A stretch of 64,000 nt of DNA from positions 372,001 through 436,000 of the forward strand of contig NZ_JAHXGQ010000007.1 of the NCBI RefSeq assembly GCF_019375475.1, written 5' to 3'. Both the position numbers and the translations under genes were made by a program. Shown here piece after piece: positions 35,777 through 44,634 of the stretch (position 1 is its first letter; each line of letters opens with the position of its first letter). The notes beneath the pieces were generated by a model that saw only the letters and a program-made list of their open reading frames with translations, ran no database searches and was not told the DNA's origin. This DNA is from Saccharothrix obliqua (lineage in GTDB: Bacteria; Actinomycetota; Actinomycetes; Mycobacteriales; Pseudonocardiaceae).

Positions 35777-37753
35777 TCAAGCGGCACGCGCGGCGCGCAC
35801 GACGCCGGCGACCTGGTCGGCGGACAGTTCTTCCAAGCGCAGGCACGCGGCGTCCAGCGCCTGCGCGACGCGCCCGGCCAGGCCGAGGCGCAGGTGGCCG
35901 GACTCGCAGTCCACCACCACGGACGCCACGCCGTCGGCGGCGAGCAGCCCGGCGGCACGCAGGGCGTCCCGCAGCGGGTCGCCGCCCGCGCCGGTCGCGG
36001 TGGCGCGGCCGTCGGTGAGCAGCACCAGCAGCGGGCGGCGGCGCGGGTCGCGGACCCGTTCCACCTCCAGCACGCGGCGGGCGCGCAGCAGGCCGTCGGC
36101 GAGCGGGGTGCGCCCGCCGGTGCGCAGGCGGCGCAGCCGGGCCGCCGCGACGTCGACGGAGTTCGTCGGCGGCAACGCCGTCTCCGCGCCCGTGCCGCGG
36201 AACGTGACCACGGCGACCTTGTCGCGGCGCTGGTAGGCGTCGCGCAGCAGGGAGATCACCGCACCGCTCACGGCGGACATGCGCTGCCGCGCGGCCATCG
36301 AGCCGGAGGCGTCCACCGCGAACAGGACCAGGTTGCCCTCCTTGCCCTCGCGGACCGCGCGTCGCAGGTCCGCGCCACGCAGCTCCAGACCGGGACCGGT
36401 CCGGCCACGCGCGGCCTGGAAGGGCGCGGCGGCGGCCAGCGTCCCCACCAGGTGCAGACCCGCGCCGTCGACGGCGGACGACCGGACCACGCGGCCCGTG
36501 CCCGCCCGCGCGCGGGAACGCCTGCCCGGCGCGCCCTCGCCGACCCCGGGCACCTGGAGCAGCCGGGCCCGGAAGGACGCCGCGGGCGCGTGGGTGCGCT
36601 CGCCGGCGCCCGAGCGCCCGTCCGGTGCGGGCTCCGGCGCGTCGGCGGGCCGGCCGCCGTCGTCGTCCGGGCCGGGCGGTTCGTCGGGACCGGGACCGCC
36701 GCCGGGGCCGTCGGGGTCGGGTTCCGGGTCGTCGTCCTCGCCCGCGTGCTCCGCGCCCTGGCGCAGGGCGTCCTCCAGCTGCTCCTCCTCCAGGCCCGGT
36801 TCGTCGAAGGGGTCGCGGCGCTTGCGGTGCGGCAGGGCGAGCCGGACGGCGGCCTCGACGTCCTCCGCCGCCACCTCGGTCGCGCCGCGCCAGGCGGCGT
36901 GCGCGACGGCCGTGCGGGCGACCACCAGGTCCGCGCGCATCCCGTCGACCTCGAACGCCGCGCAGACGCCCGCGATCCGACGCACCTCGGCGTCCGGTAG
37001 CACGACCTCGGGCAGCCGCGCGCGTGCCGCCTCGATGCGCTCGGCCAGCGCGGCATCCTCGGCGGCCCAGCGCGTGGCGAAGCCTTCGGGGTCGCTCTCG
37101 TAGGCGAGCCGGCGGCGGATCACCTCGGTGCGGGTCGCCACGTCCCGCGCCGCGCGCACGGACACGGTGAGGCCGAAGCGGTCCAGCAGCTGGGGCCGCA
37201 GCTCGCCCTCCTCCGGGTTCATGGTGCCGACGAGGAGGAACGACGCGGCGTGCGACACGGACACGCCCTCGCGCTCCACGTGCGCGCGGCCCATCGCGGC
37301 GGCGTCCAGCAGCAGGTCGACCAGGTGGTCGTGCAGCAGGTTGACCTCGTCGACGTAGAGCACGCCCCGGTGCGCGGCGGCGAGCAGGCCGGGCTGGTAC
37401 GCCCGGACGCCCGCGGTCAGCGCGCGTTCCAGGTCCAGCGAGCCGACCAGCCGGTCCTCGGTCGCGCCCACCGGCAGCTCGACCAGGCGGGCGGGGCGGC
37501 GCTCGACGGGGCCGTCGTGCGGTCCGTCGGGGCAGTCGGCACGCGCGGCCGGGTCGCAGCCGAACCGGCAGCCCGCCACCACGTCCAGCGACGGCAGCAG
37601 CGCGGCGAGGGCGCGGACCACGGTCGACTTCGCGGTCCCCTTCTCACCTCGGACCAGCACGCCGCCGATACCGGGGTGCACCGCGTTGAGCAGCAGAGCC
37701 GTACGTAGGTCGTCATGGCCGACGACAGCGGAAAAGGGGAAACGCGCGCCCAT
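35777..37753 (-). CDS. Cobaltochelatase/magnesium chelatase-like ATPase (ChlI-ChlD fusion)
   Basis: A 658-residue protein joining an AAA+ domain ([20 protein letters not shown] near 35; [37 protein letters not shown]) to a linker rich in Pro/Asp/Glu and a C-terminal VWA domain with MIDAS motif [13 protein letters not shown] near residue 485 and TDGRA. This is the ChlI/ChlD architecture found next to CobN in actinobacteria, so it should be the ATPase part of the cobalt chelatase; CobN is not in the window. First gene after the cobalamin riboswitch. Confidence 0.93.
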   Translation of the reverse strand: MGARFPFSAVVGHDDLRTALLLNAVHPGIGGVLVRGEKGTAKSTVVRALAALLPSLDVVAGCRFGCDPAARADCPDGPHDGPVERRPARLVELPVGATEDRLVGSLDLERALTAGVRAYQPGLLAAAHRGVLYVDEVNLLHDHLVDLLLDAAAMGRAHVEREGVSVSHAASFLLVGTMNPEEGELRPQLLDRFGLTVSVRAARDVATRTEVIRRRLAYESDPEGFATRWAAEDAALAERIEAARARLPEVVLPDAEVRRIAGVCAAFEVDGMRADLVVARTAVAHAAWRGATEVAAEDVEAAVRLALPHRKRRDPFDEPGLEEEQLEDALRQGAEHAGEDDDPEPDPDGPGGGPGPDEPPGPDDDGGRPADAPEPAPDGRSGAGERTHAPAASFRARLLQVPGVGEGAPGRRSRARAGTGRVVRSSAVDGAGLHLVGTLAAAAPFQAARGRTGPGLELRGADLRRAVREGKEGNLVLFAVDASGSMAARQRMSAVSGAVISLLRDAYQRRDKVAVVTFRGTGAETALPPTNSVDVAAARLRRLRTGGRTPLADGLLRARRVLEVERVRDPRRRPLLVLLTDGRATATGAGGDPLRDALRAAGLLAADGVASVVVDCESGHLRLGLAGRVAQALDAACLRLEELSADQVAGVVRAARAA

Positions 37754-37797
37754 GCGGCGATGTCCTTCCTCGGGTGTCCACGCCCGTGTCCGGTCGG

Positions 37798-37895
37798 TGA
37801 GATCGGGGGCCGAGTTCCTGACTCCCGGATCAACACCCGGTCACAGTGGCGGGACCGCGCCGGATTCGCACCGGCTTCCTCGCGCACCCCTACAG
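37798..37895 (-). promoter_or_regulatory. Cobalamin riboswitch
   Basis: On the minus strand the leader reads GAGGAAGCCGGTGCGAATCC, then GGCGCGGTCCCGCCACTGTG, then GGGAGTCAGGAACTC. These are the conserved GGAANNCGGTG, GCCACTGTGA and GAGTCAGGA blocks of the B12 riboswitch class (RF00174-like). It lies about 45 bases before the chelatase ATG and should repress the cobalamin operon when adenosylcobalamin is plentiful. The downstream GAGGAAGGA ribosome site could be sequestered. Confidence 0.93.
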
Positions 37896-38486
37896 CCCAG
37901 GCATCGTCGCACTTCGGCCGGCGGGCTCCAAGTCCCCGGTGAGCGCGCACCGGGCGAGCGAGATCACACCCGCCCGGACCCGGTCGGCGGGCAGGCCCAG
38001 CCGGTGCACCAGGTGGTGGACCACGTCGCCACGCAGGTTGGCCAGCAGGGCGTGCGCCAGGTACTCCGCGTCCACGTCCGGCCTGACCTGCGCGATCAAG
38101 GTCGCCAGGCGGGTGGGGGTGAGGTTGTCGGCGCAGCCGTCGCTGCCGTCCGACACCAGTTCCAGGGCGCGGATGAGCGGCAGGGCGGCCAGCACGTGGT
38201 CGAACAGGCAGCCGACGAACGTGACGACCCTCTCTTCGGGCGGGCTCGCGACGTCGGCCAGCAACGCCTCGGACTGCTCCCGCCACGCCCGCGTCCGCTC
38301 CGCCACGACGGCCTGGACCAGGCCCTCCCGGTCGCCGAAGCGGCGGAACACGGTGCCCTTGCCGACACCGGCGGCGACCGCGACGTCCTCCATGCACACG
38401 GCCGACAGCCCGCGCTCGCCGATCAGCCGGGACGCGGCGTCCAGGATCGCGACGCGGTTGCGTGCCGCGTCCTTGCGCTCGGCCAC
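37890..38486 (-). CDS. TetR family transcriptional regulator
   Basis: A 198-residue repressor (HTH: AILDAASRLIGERGLSAVCMEDVAVAAGVGKGTVFRRFGDREGLV) with a C-terminal domain of the type seen in regulators of oxidoreductases. GTG at 38486 is chosen since homology starts at AERKDAARNR. Divergent from the MDR oxidoreductase, with two matching operators between. Its stop codon falls at the 5' edge of the cobalamin riboswitch on the same strand. Confidence 0.93.
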   Translation of the reverse strand: MAERKDAARNRVAILDAASRLIGERGLSAVCMEDVAVAAGVGKGTVFRRFGDREGLVQAVVAERTRAWREQSEALLADVASPPEERVVTFVGCLFDHVLAALPLIRALELVSDGSDGCADNLTPTRLATLIAQVRPDVDAEYLAHALLANLRGDVVHHLVHRLGLPADRVRAGVISLARCALTGDLEPAGRSATMPGL

Positions 38487-38499
38487 GCGATCACCACCC

Positions 38500-38530
38500 T
38501 TGACAAAACCGGACTGATGGTCCGTATCGT
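38500..38530 (+). promoter_or_regulatory. Promoter of the MDR oxidoreductase gene
   Basis: TTGACA (38500-38505) and TATCGT (38525-38530) with a 19-base spacer that contains the first TetR operator copy. Confidence 0.65.
38510..38524. promoter_or_regulatory. TetR operator copy 1 (CGGAC-N5-GTCCG)
   Basis: CGGACTGATGGTCCG lies between the -35 and -10 boxes of the divergent promoter, where a repressor would block RNA polymerase. Confidence 0.75.
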
Positions 38531-38544
38531 AGCGGACAGCGAAC

Positions 38545-38559
38545 CGGACCACCGGTCCG
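38545..38559. promoter_or_regulatory. TetR operator copy 2 (CGGAC-N5-GTCCG)
   Basis: CGGACCACCGGTCCG has the same arms and spacing as copy 1, 35 bases downstream, just before the ribosome site of the oxidoreductase gene. Confidence 0.75.
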
Positions 38560-38578
38560 CTTCACCGGGAGGGGCTCC

Positions 38579-39484
38579 ATGCGCGCAGTGCGGTTCACCG
38601 AATTCGGACCGGCCGATGTGTTGCGGGTGGTGGACGTCCCCGACCCGGTGCCGGGTCCGGGCGAGGACCTCGTGCGGGTCACCGCGATCGGCGTCAACTA
38701 CGGCGAGACGTCGATCCGGTCCGGCAAGGCCGCGCGGCTGTTCCCGTGGCACGCGGCGGTGCGGGGGACCGATGGCCGGATGGGCGCCGAGGTGATCGGC
38801 GTGACGGCGGACGGCAGGCGGCTGATGGGTGCGGCGACCGGCGACGGCTACGCCGAGCTGGCCGTCCTGGGCAACGGGGTGGAGGTGCCGCCGCACGTCG
38901 GCGACCACGAGGCGCTGGCGCTGCTGCTCCAGGGCTCCACCGCGGTGCAGGCGACCCGGCGGTCCCGGCTCCGGGCAGGCGAACGGGTGCTCGTGGAGGC
39001 TGCCGCGGGTGGGGTCGGCAGCCTCCTCGTGCAGATCGCCGCGCGGGCCGGGGCCGTCGTGGTCGCCGCCGCGCGTGGGGAGCACAAGCTCGCCTTGGCG
39101 CGTGAGCTGGGCGCGCACGAGACCGTCGACTACAGCCGCGCGGGGTGGACCGAGGGCGTCGGCGAGGTGGACGTGGTGTTCTCCTCGGTGGGCGGTTCCG
39201 TGGCGCGGCAGTCGTTCGAACTCCTCAGGCCCGGCGCGGGCCGCCTGGTGCTGTTCGGCTTCGCCAACGGCGAGCCGCTGGACGTGACACCCGCCGAGGT
39301 GTTCGGGCTGGGCGTCGAGCTGATCGGCCTGTGGAACCCGCTGACGCCGGAGAACGTGCGGGAGGCCCTGGACCTCGGCCTGAAGCCCGTCCTGGGCCCC
39401 ACTTTCCCCTTGGCCGACGCCGCCCGCGCCCACGAGGCACTGGAGTCCCGCGCCACCACGGGCAAGGTGATCCTGGTGCCGTAG
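38579..39484 (+). CDS. MDR family NADPH:quinone oxidoreductase-like protein
   Basis: A 301-residue zinc-independent medium-chain reductase. The N-terminal GroES-like part is RAVRFTEFGPADVLRVVDVP. The cofactor motif VLVEAAAGGVGSLLVQIA lies near residue 140, followed by ELGAHETVDYS. Expected to reduce quinones or enones with NADPH. GGGAGGGG precedes the ATG. Controlled, from the two operators, by the divergent TetR protein. Confidence 0.93.
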   Translation: MRAVRFTEFGPADVLRVVDVPDPVPGPGEDLVRVTAIGVNYGETSIRSGKAARLFPWHAAVRGTDGRMGAEVIGVTADGRRLMGAATGDGYAELAVLGNGVEVPPHVGDHEALALLLQGSTAVQATRRSRLRAGERVLVEAAAGGVGSLLVQIAARAGAVVVAAARGEHKLALARELGAHETVDYSRAGWTEGVGEVDVVFSSVGGSVARQSFELLRPGAGRLVLFGFANGEPLDVTPAEVFGLGVELIGLWNPLTPENVREALDLGLKPVLGPTFPLADAARAHEALESRATTGKVILVP

Positions 39485-39509
39485 GGCCGGTCACCGACCT
39501 GACGGCCCT
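39483..39509. terminator. Hairpin after the oxidoreductase gene
   Basis: AGGGCCG...TCA pairs with TGA...CGGCCCT, starting within the stop codon and ending 20 bases before the stop of the convergent P450 gene. Confidence 0.7.
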
Positions 39510-39528
39510 CCAACCCCGAGGGCAGGAC

Positions 39529-40701
39529 CTAGACCGCCAGCCGCTCGTCCGCGTGCAGCACCACCCGCACGCTCAGCGGCGCGCGGAACGACAGCAGGCC
39601 CAGCATCGGGGGGCGCTCGGCGGAGGCCAGGCGCAGCGACGGGAAGCGCTCACGGGTCTCCCGCAGCACCACCGCGGCCTCCAGCCGGGCCAGGCCCGCG
39701 CCGAGGCAGAAGTGCCGCCCGTACCCGAACGCCAGGTGTCGCCGGGCGTTCGGCCGGGCCGGGCACAGCCGGTCCGGCTCCGGGAACACCGCCGGGTCCG
39801 AACCGCTGCCCGCGAGCATCAGCAGCAGGTGCGCGCCCGCGGGCACCGGCACGCCGGACAGGACCACCGGCTCGGCCGCGATCCGCCGCCACGTGCTGAC
39901 CGGCGGGTCCCGGCGCAGCACCTCCTCCACCACGTCCTCCGCGACACCCGGCTCGTCGACCCGCGCCCACAGCTCCCGGTCACGCAGCACGGCGTCGAAC
40001 ACCGCGCACAGCAGCTGCGTGGTCGTCTCCTGCCCGGCTACCAGCAGGAAGTAGCAGAGACCCGCCGCGTCCCGGATCGGCACGTCGCGCAGCACCCCGA
40101 AGAGGTCGGCGCCGCGGGCCGCGCGGATGCGGCGGGTCAGCCACTGGTGGAACTCGGCGGCCGACCCGGCCAGCTCGTGCTGCCGCTCCGGCGACGGGTT
40201 GCCCCAGAACAGCTCCAGCGACGCGGTGCTCCACGCCTTCAGCTTCGGGATGTCGACGTCATCGATGCCCATCGCGGCCAGCAGCACGATCGCGGGCAGG
40301 TCACGCGCCAACGCCGGGTGCAGATCCGCCACCGGCCCGGTCAACGCGTCCAGCCGCTCCCGCGCCAGCTCGGCGATCAGGGGCCGCAGGGCGCGCACGC
40401 GGGCGGGCGTGAGGAAGCCCGCGACCAGACCGCGCAACGCGGCGTGGGTGGCGGTGCCGTTGTTGGCCAGCGTGGGCGGCAGCGAGAAACCCGCGCGGGC
40501 CAGCACCCGCAGCACCGGGCGCGGGATCGGGGTGATCGCCGTCAACGCGTTGTCCGGGTGGAACCGCCCGGGGTCGGCCAGCACCGCGCGCACGTCGGCG
40601 TGCCGGCTGACCAGCCAGAGCCCGGTGCCCTCGTCCCGGTGCACCGGAGCGTTCTCGCGCAACGAGCGCAGGTCGTCCGAGTCGAGCTGGAAGAGGTCCA
40701 C
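39529..40701 (-). CDS. Cytochrome P450
   Basis: A 390-residue soluble bacterial P450. I-helix LLVAGQETTTQLL, ExxR in VEEVLRRDPP, heme-binding loop LAFGYGRHFCLGAGLAR with the thiolate Cys near residue 333. The redox partner is not encoded nearby. Divergent from a BioF-like gene with only 36 bases between starts, so both probably share control. Substrate unknown; BioI-type P450s supply pimelate for biotin in Bacillus, but that link here is only inference. GTG start with an AACGTA/TACGTT box six bases upstream. Confidence 0.94.
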   Translation of the reverse strand: MDLFQLDSDDLRSLRENAPVHRDEGTGLWLVSRHADVRAVLADPGRFHPDNALTAITPIPRPVLRVLARAGFSLPPTLANNGTATHAALRGLVAGFLTPARVRALRPLIAELARERLDALTGPVADLHPALARDLPAIVLLAAMGIDDVDIPKLKAWSTASLELFWGNPSPERQHELAGSAAEFHQWLTRRIRAARGADLFGVLRDVPIRDAAGLCYFLLVAGQETTTQLLCAVFDAVLRDRELWARVDEPGVAEDVVEEVLRRDPPVSTWRRIAAEPVVLSGVPVPAGAHLLLMLAGSGSDPAVFPEPDRLCPARPNARRHLAFGYGRHFCLGAGLARLEAAVVLRETRERFPSLRLASAERPPMLGLLSFRAPLSVRVVLHADERLAV

Positions 40702-40707
40702 TCCGGC

Positions 40708-40713
40708 AACGTA
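40708..40713 (-). promoter_or_regulatory. Leaderless -10 box for the P450 gene
   Basis: TACGTT on the minus strand, six bases before the GTG at 40701. Confidence 0.65.
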
Positions 40714-40725
40714 TCGGCCGGATGC

Positions 40726-40731
40726 GACACT
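40726..40731 (+). promoter_or_regulatory. Leaderless -10 box for the bioF-like gene
   Basis: GACACT lies six bases before the GTG at 40738, back to back with the P450 box. Confidence 0.6.
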
Positions 40732-40737
40732 GCCGGC

Positions 40738-41931
40738 GTGACTGTGAGCACAGCGGAGGAGACCGGACCGGAGTCGGTGTTCGACTGGATCGACACCCGC
40801 GCGCAGGCCCGCGCCAAGGCCGGGTTGGCCCGCCGGGTCCGGCCCCGCCCGGCCGGTTCGACCGAGCTGGACCTGGCGTCCAACGACTACCTGGGACTCG
40901 CCCGCGACAAGCGGGTCGCGGGCGCCGCGGCGGCGGCCTCGCTGCGCTGGGGCGCGGGCGCCACGGGTTCGCGACTGGTCACCGGGTCGACCGAGCTGCA
41001 CACCGAGCTGGAGTACGAGCTGGCGAACTTCTGCGGCGCCCAGTCGGCGCTGGTGTTCTCCTCCGGCTACGCGGCGAACCTCGGCGTGCTCACCGCGCTC
41101 TCCGGACCGGGCACCGCGATCGTGGCCGACCAGCAGATCCACGCGTCGCTGATCGACGGCACGCGGCTGTCCCGGGCGGACGTCGTGGCCGCCGGCCACC
41201 TGGACGTGCCGCAGGTCGCGCACGCGCTCGCCACGCGCGGCAAGCGGCGGGCGCTGGTGGTGACCGACTCGGTGTTCTCCGTGGACGGCGACCTCGCCCC
41301 GCTGGCCGAGCTGGCGGCGGCCTGCCGCGAGCACGGCTCGGCGCTGGTGGTGGACGACGCGCACGGCCTGGGCGTGCTGGGCGAGGGCGGCCGGGGCGCG
41401 GTGCACGCGGCGGGCCTCGCGAAGGCGCCGGACGTGGTGACGACGGTGGCGTTGTCCAAGGCGCTGGGCGCGCAGGGCGGCGCGGTGCTCGGCCCGAGCC
41501 GGGTCATCCGCCACCTGGTGGACACCGCGCGCACGTTCATCTTCGACACCGGCCTCGCGCCGAGCAGCGCGGCGGCGGCGCTCGCGGCGTTGAAGGTGCT
41601 GCGCGAGGAACCGGACCGGCCGGGCCGGGCCGTGGCCGCGGCGCGCGACCTGGCCGAGCGCCTGCGTGATCGCGGCCTCCGGGTGAGCGAACCGGCCGCG
41701 GCCGTGGTGTCGGTGCGCGCGCCGTCGCCGGAGGCGGCGACCGCGTGGGCGCAGGCGTGCCGGGACCAGGGCGTGCAGGTCGGCTGCTTCCGCCCGCCGT
41801 CGGTGCCCGACCAGGTGTCGCGGCTGCGGCTGACGGCGCGTGCCGACCTCACCGAGGCCGACGTGGCGCGTGCCGTGCGGGTGATCAGCGAGACCGGCGC
41901 ATCCGCAGGTGCGGTATCCCGTCCTCGATGA
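40738..41931 (+). CDS. bioF: 8-amino-7-oxononanoate synthase (BioF-like alpha-oxoamine synthase)
   Basis: A 397-residue fold-type I PLP enzyme that condenses pimeloyl-ACP or -CoA with alanine in biotin synthesis. TELDLASNDYLGLARD is the entry motif. GSRLVTGSTELHTELE, DDAHGLGVLGEGGRG and VALSKALGAQGG with the Schiff-base Lys follow. Length and motifs agree with BioF; the related KBL (glycine C-acetyltransferase) group is less likely. The 3' end overlaps the convergent GNAT gene by 47 bases. Confidence 0.9.
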   Translation: MTVSTAEETGPESVFDWIDTRAQARAKAGLARRVRPRPAGSTELDLASNDYLGLARDKRVAGAAAAASLRWGAGATGSRLVTGSTELHTELEYELANFCGAQSALVFSSGYAANLGVLTALSGPGTAIVADQQIHASLIDGTRLSRADVVAAGHLDVPQVAHALATRGKRRALVVTDSVFSVDGDLAPLAELAAACREHGSALVVDDAHGLGVLGEGGRGAVHAAGLAKAPDVVTTVALSKALGAQGGAVLGPSRVIRHLVDTARTFIFDTGLAPSSAAAALAALKVLREEPDRPGRAVAAARDLAERLRDRGLRVSEPAAAVVSVRAPSPEAATAWAQACRDQGVQVGCFRPPSVPDQVSRLRLTARADLTEADVARAVRVISETGASAGAVSRPR

Positions 41932-42340
41932 ACTCCGGGCCCTCGGGCATGAAGCCGAAGGACGCGTAGAAGTCGGCGACGTAGGTCTGCGCGTCCAGCA
42001 CGCACACCCGCCGGCCGACCTCCACCAGGGCGGCCTCCACCAGGCGGCGGCTGTAGCCCCGCCCGCGGGCGGCACGCGCCGTGCAGACGCGGCCGATGCG
42101 GAACGTGCCGTCGGGCTCCTCCAGCAACCGCAGGTACGCCCGCGGTTCCGGTGAGCCGTCCTCCAACCAGAAGTGCCTGGTACCGGGTTCCAGGTCGCGG
42201 CCGTCCAGCTCCGGGTACGGGCAGGACTGCTCCACCACGAAGACCTCGCCGCGCAGCTTGAGCAGGGCGTAGAGCTGCGCGGCGGTCAGGTCGGCCGACC
42301 ACTTGCGGCGCAGTGTCGCCGGGTAGGGATGCGAGCGCAC
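41885..42340 (-). CDS. ElaA-like GNAT N-acetyltransferase
   Basis: A 151-residue GNAT protein of the ElaA type (LYALLKLRGEVFVVEQSCPYPELDGRD; acetyl-CoA loop IGRVCTARAARGRGYSRRLVEAAL; DAQTYVADFYASFGFMPEG). Acceptor unknown. Convergent with and overlapping bioF. Confidence 0.9.
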   Translation of the reverse strand: MRSHPYPATLRRKWSADLTAAQLYALLKLRGEVFVVEQSCPYPELDGRDLEPGTRHFWLEDGSPEPRAYLRLLEEPDGTFRIGRVCTARAARGRGYSRRLVEAALVEVGRRVCVLDAQTYVADFYASFGFMPEGPEFIEDGIPHLRMRRSR

Positions 42341-42361
42341 ACCGATGTTGGTACCACAGTC

Positions 42362-43081
42362 TCAGATTTCACCGAGGTACCGGACGACCCGCGTGTAGAC
42401 GCCCGGCTCGCCGGGTCGGCCGCAGCCCCGGCCGTAGGAGACGATGCCGACCAGCACCCCGCCCGCGGTCAGCGGGCCACCCGAATCGCCCTCGCACGCG
42501 TCCCGCCCGCCCTCCGGGTGGCCCGCGCACAGCATCCCGTCCGGCCGGTAGCCGGGCACGGCCCGCGCGCAGTCCGCGTCGGCCCACACCGGCAGCTCGG
42601 CGGTGCGCAACCGGCGGCTGGGCGTGCCGCCCTCGGCCGTGCGGCCCCACCCGTGCACGGCGGCGCGGTCGCCCGCGCGTGCCTGCCCGGTCGGCACGGG
42701 CGCGTGCGGCACGGGCTCGGCGAGCGTGAGGGCCGCGATGTCGTCGCCGGTGGTGACGGACCGGAAGCCCGGGTGCCTGCGGATCGCGGTCACGCGGACC
42801 TCGCGGCCCGCGTCGGTGTCGAGGTCGCGCCTGCCCACGACGGCCCGCACCTGGCCCGGCCGCCGGTCGCGCTCGCCGAGCAGCGTGCGCTCGACCGTGC
42901 AATGGGCGGCGGTGAGCACCTTGTCCGGCGCGACCAGCACGCCACCGCAGTAGAAGTTGCCCCGCCCGTCGAGCAACGCGACGGCCCACGGCGTGTCCGG
43001 TGACTCGTACCCGCCCACGACGGCGGTGGCCGGCGTGCCGCCGAGGAGGAGCGCGGTGAGGACCAGTGCGCTCAGGCGCAT
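42362..43081 (-). CDS. Secreted trypsin-like serine protease (S1)
   Basis: A 239-residue S1 peptidase with signal peptide RLSALVLTALLLGGTPATA, directly followed by VVGGYESPDTPWAV, so almost no propeptide. Catalytic His VLTAAHCTV, Asp TGDDIAALTL, Ser ACEGDSGGPLTAGG. The preceding GGRDACEGDSGGP gives a trypsin-type S1 pocket Asp. One of three clustered paralogues. Confidence 0.94.
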   Translation of the reverse strand: MRLSALVLTALLLGGTPATAVVGGYESPDTPWAVALLDGRGNFYCGGVLVAPDKVLTAAHCTVERTLLGERDRRPGQVRAVVGRRDLDTDAGREVRVTAIRRHPGFRSVTTGDDIAALTLAEPVPHAPVPTGQARAGDRAAVHGWGRTAEGGTPSRRLRTAELPVWADADCARAVPGYRPDGMLCAGHPEGGRDACEGDSGGPLTAGGVLVGIVSYGRGCGRPGEPGVYTRVVRYLGEI

Positions 43082-43206
43082 GGCGTACTCCCTTACTGCG
43101 TGCGGCGTAACGGACACGAACCGTAGCGGACACGTCAGCGCGGTATCAAATCCGGAAAATCTGTTGTTAGAATCCCGTAGAGCCGGAGATTCCACGGCTA
43201 GTGAGG

Positions 43207-43223
43207 CAGATCACGGCGATCTG
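43207..43223. promoter_or_regulatory. Inverted repeat before the LysE-type gene
   Basis: CAGATC-N5-GATCTG, 25 bases before the ATG at 43249, in a 167-base divergent gap. Possible operator or small hairpin in the leader. Confidence 0.4.
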
Positions 43224-43248
43224 TCCGGAAGACGAGGGAGGGAAACCG

Positions 43249-43860
43249 ATGCACCTGGACTTCAGCCAGCTTCCGACGTTCCTGATCGCGTGCGTGGTGG
43301 TCGTGCTGACGCCGGGCGTCGACGCCTTCCTCCTGCTGCGGACGTCGATGCGGGCGGGCACCCGCGCGGGCCTGTGGGCGCTCGCGGGCATCCACACCGC
43401 CGCCGCCACCCAGGTGGTGCTGGTGATCTCGGGCCTCGGCGTGGTGATCGCGCGGTACCCGGCCGTGCTCACCGCGTTGCGCTGGATCGGCGCGGCCTAC
43501 CTGCTGTACCTGGCGCTGGGCATCGCACGCGGCCTGCTGCGCCGCACGCCCGTCGACAACGCGGAGGTGGTCGTCGACCGGCCGTTCCGCCAGGGCTTCC
43601 TGACCAACATCACCAACCCGAAGATGCTGTTGTTCAGCCTGGCGTTCCTGCCGCAGTTCATCGGGTCGGCGGACAGCCCGGCCGCGCAGCTCGCCCTGCT
43701 GGCCGTGATCTTCCTCGGCCTCGCGGCCCTGTGGGAGCTGATGATCGTGCTCGCGGCGAGCACCATGGGCAGGCGCCTGCGCCGCCCCGGCGTCACCACC
43801 GCCCTGGACGCGGTGTGCGCCGCGGTGTTCCTGACGATGTCGGTCGGCCTGGTGCTCTGA
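43249..43860 (+). CDS. LysE/RhtB family amino-acid exporter
   Basis: A 203-residue membrane protein with about six helices. TFLIACVVVVLTPGVDAFLLLRTSMRAGTRAGL contains the family TPGPD-like motif. QGFLTNITNPKMLLFSLAFLPQF is the second hallmark. Exports amino acids or related metabolites. GGGAGGG precedes the ATG. It is inserted between two serine protease genes on the other strand and ends two bases before one of them. Confidence 0.93.
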   Translation: MHLDFSQLPTFLIACVVVVLTPGVDAFLLLRTSMRAGTRAGLWALAGIHTAAATQVVLVISGLGVVIARYPAVLTALRWIGAAYLLYLALGIARGLLRRTPVDNAEVVVDRPFRQGFLTNITNPKMLLFSLAFLPQFIGSADSPAAQLALLAVIFLGLAALWELMIVLAASTMGRRLRRPGVTTALDAVCAAVFLTMSVGLVL

Positions 43861-43862
43861 AC

Positions 43863-44591
43863 TCAGACGTAGTTCGCCACGCGGGTGTAGACGCCCGGGT
43901 AGCCCGGGCGGGCGCAGCCGGTGCCCCACGACACGACGCCGGCGAGCTTGCCCCGCACCACGAACGGGCCGCCCGAGTCGCCCTGGCAGGCGTCCACCCC
44001 GCCACGCGGGTACCCCGCGCAGAACATGCCGGACGGGTCGTAGGCGTCGTACGCGCGGGCGCACGTCGCGTCCGACGCGATGGGGATGTCGGCCTTGCGC
44101 AGCACGTCGCTCGTCGGGCCGCCCTCCCGCGTGCGGCCCCAGCCGAGGACCGTGCCCACCACACCCGCCCCGTACAGCCCCTCACCCCGCTCCGGCAGCG
44201 GGATCGGTTGGTAGGGCAGCGACTCCGCCGTGGTCAGCCACGCGATGTCCGAGCCCTCGTTGGCGGCGTCCGGCCGGTAGTCCGGGTGCGGCCGGATCTC
44301 CGCGACGGGCGCCACGACGCCCTCGTCCACCGCCGTCAGGTCCAGCCGGCCGGCCACCACGCGGACGCCCCCGGTCGTGACGTCCTGCACGCAGTGCGCC
44401 GCCGTCACCACCCGGTCCGGCGCGACCAGCGCGCCGCCGCAGAACTGCCGGCCGTCCCGGTTCACCAGCGCCACGACGTACGGGTGGTCGGCGGGGTCGT
44501 CCACCACCTCGCCACCGATCACCCTCGGGTCCGCCGCCGCGGGCGGGGCGAGCACCGCCAAGGCGAGCAGCACCGCCGTCAATGTCCGCAT
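43863..44591 (-). CDS. Secreted trypsin-like serine protease (S1)
   Basis: A 242-residue S1 peptidase. Signal RTLTAVLLALAVLAPPAAA, mature DPRVIGGEVVDDPADHPYVV. His VVTAAHCVQ, Asp EGSDIAWLTT, Ser ACQGDSGGPFVVRG with the pocket Asp in GGVDACQGDSGGP. Second of three tandem paralogues; 43 bases separate it from the next. Confidence 0.94.
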   Translation of the reverse strand: MRTLTAVLLALAVLAPPAAADPRVIGGEVVDDPADHPYVVALVNRDGRQFCGGALVAPDRVVTAAHCVQDVTTGGVRVVAGRLDLTAVDEGVVAPVAEIRPHPDYRPDAANEGSDIAWLTTAESLPYQPIPLPERGEGLYGAGVVGTVLGWGRTREGGPTSDVLRKADIPIASDATCARAYDAYDPSGMFCAGYPRGGVDACQGDSGGPFVVRGKLAGVVSWGTGCARPGYPGVYTRVANYV

Positions 44592-44634
44592 ACCCGGACA
44601 CTCAACGGCCCGCCGCGCGGGCCCACAACCCGCG

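Noticed and set aside
39529..42340. Natural-product cluster (P450, PLP synthase, GNAT)
   Set aside because: No core synthase, carrier protein or resistance gene; the genes look like separate housekeeping units.
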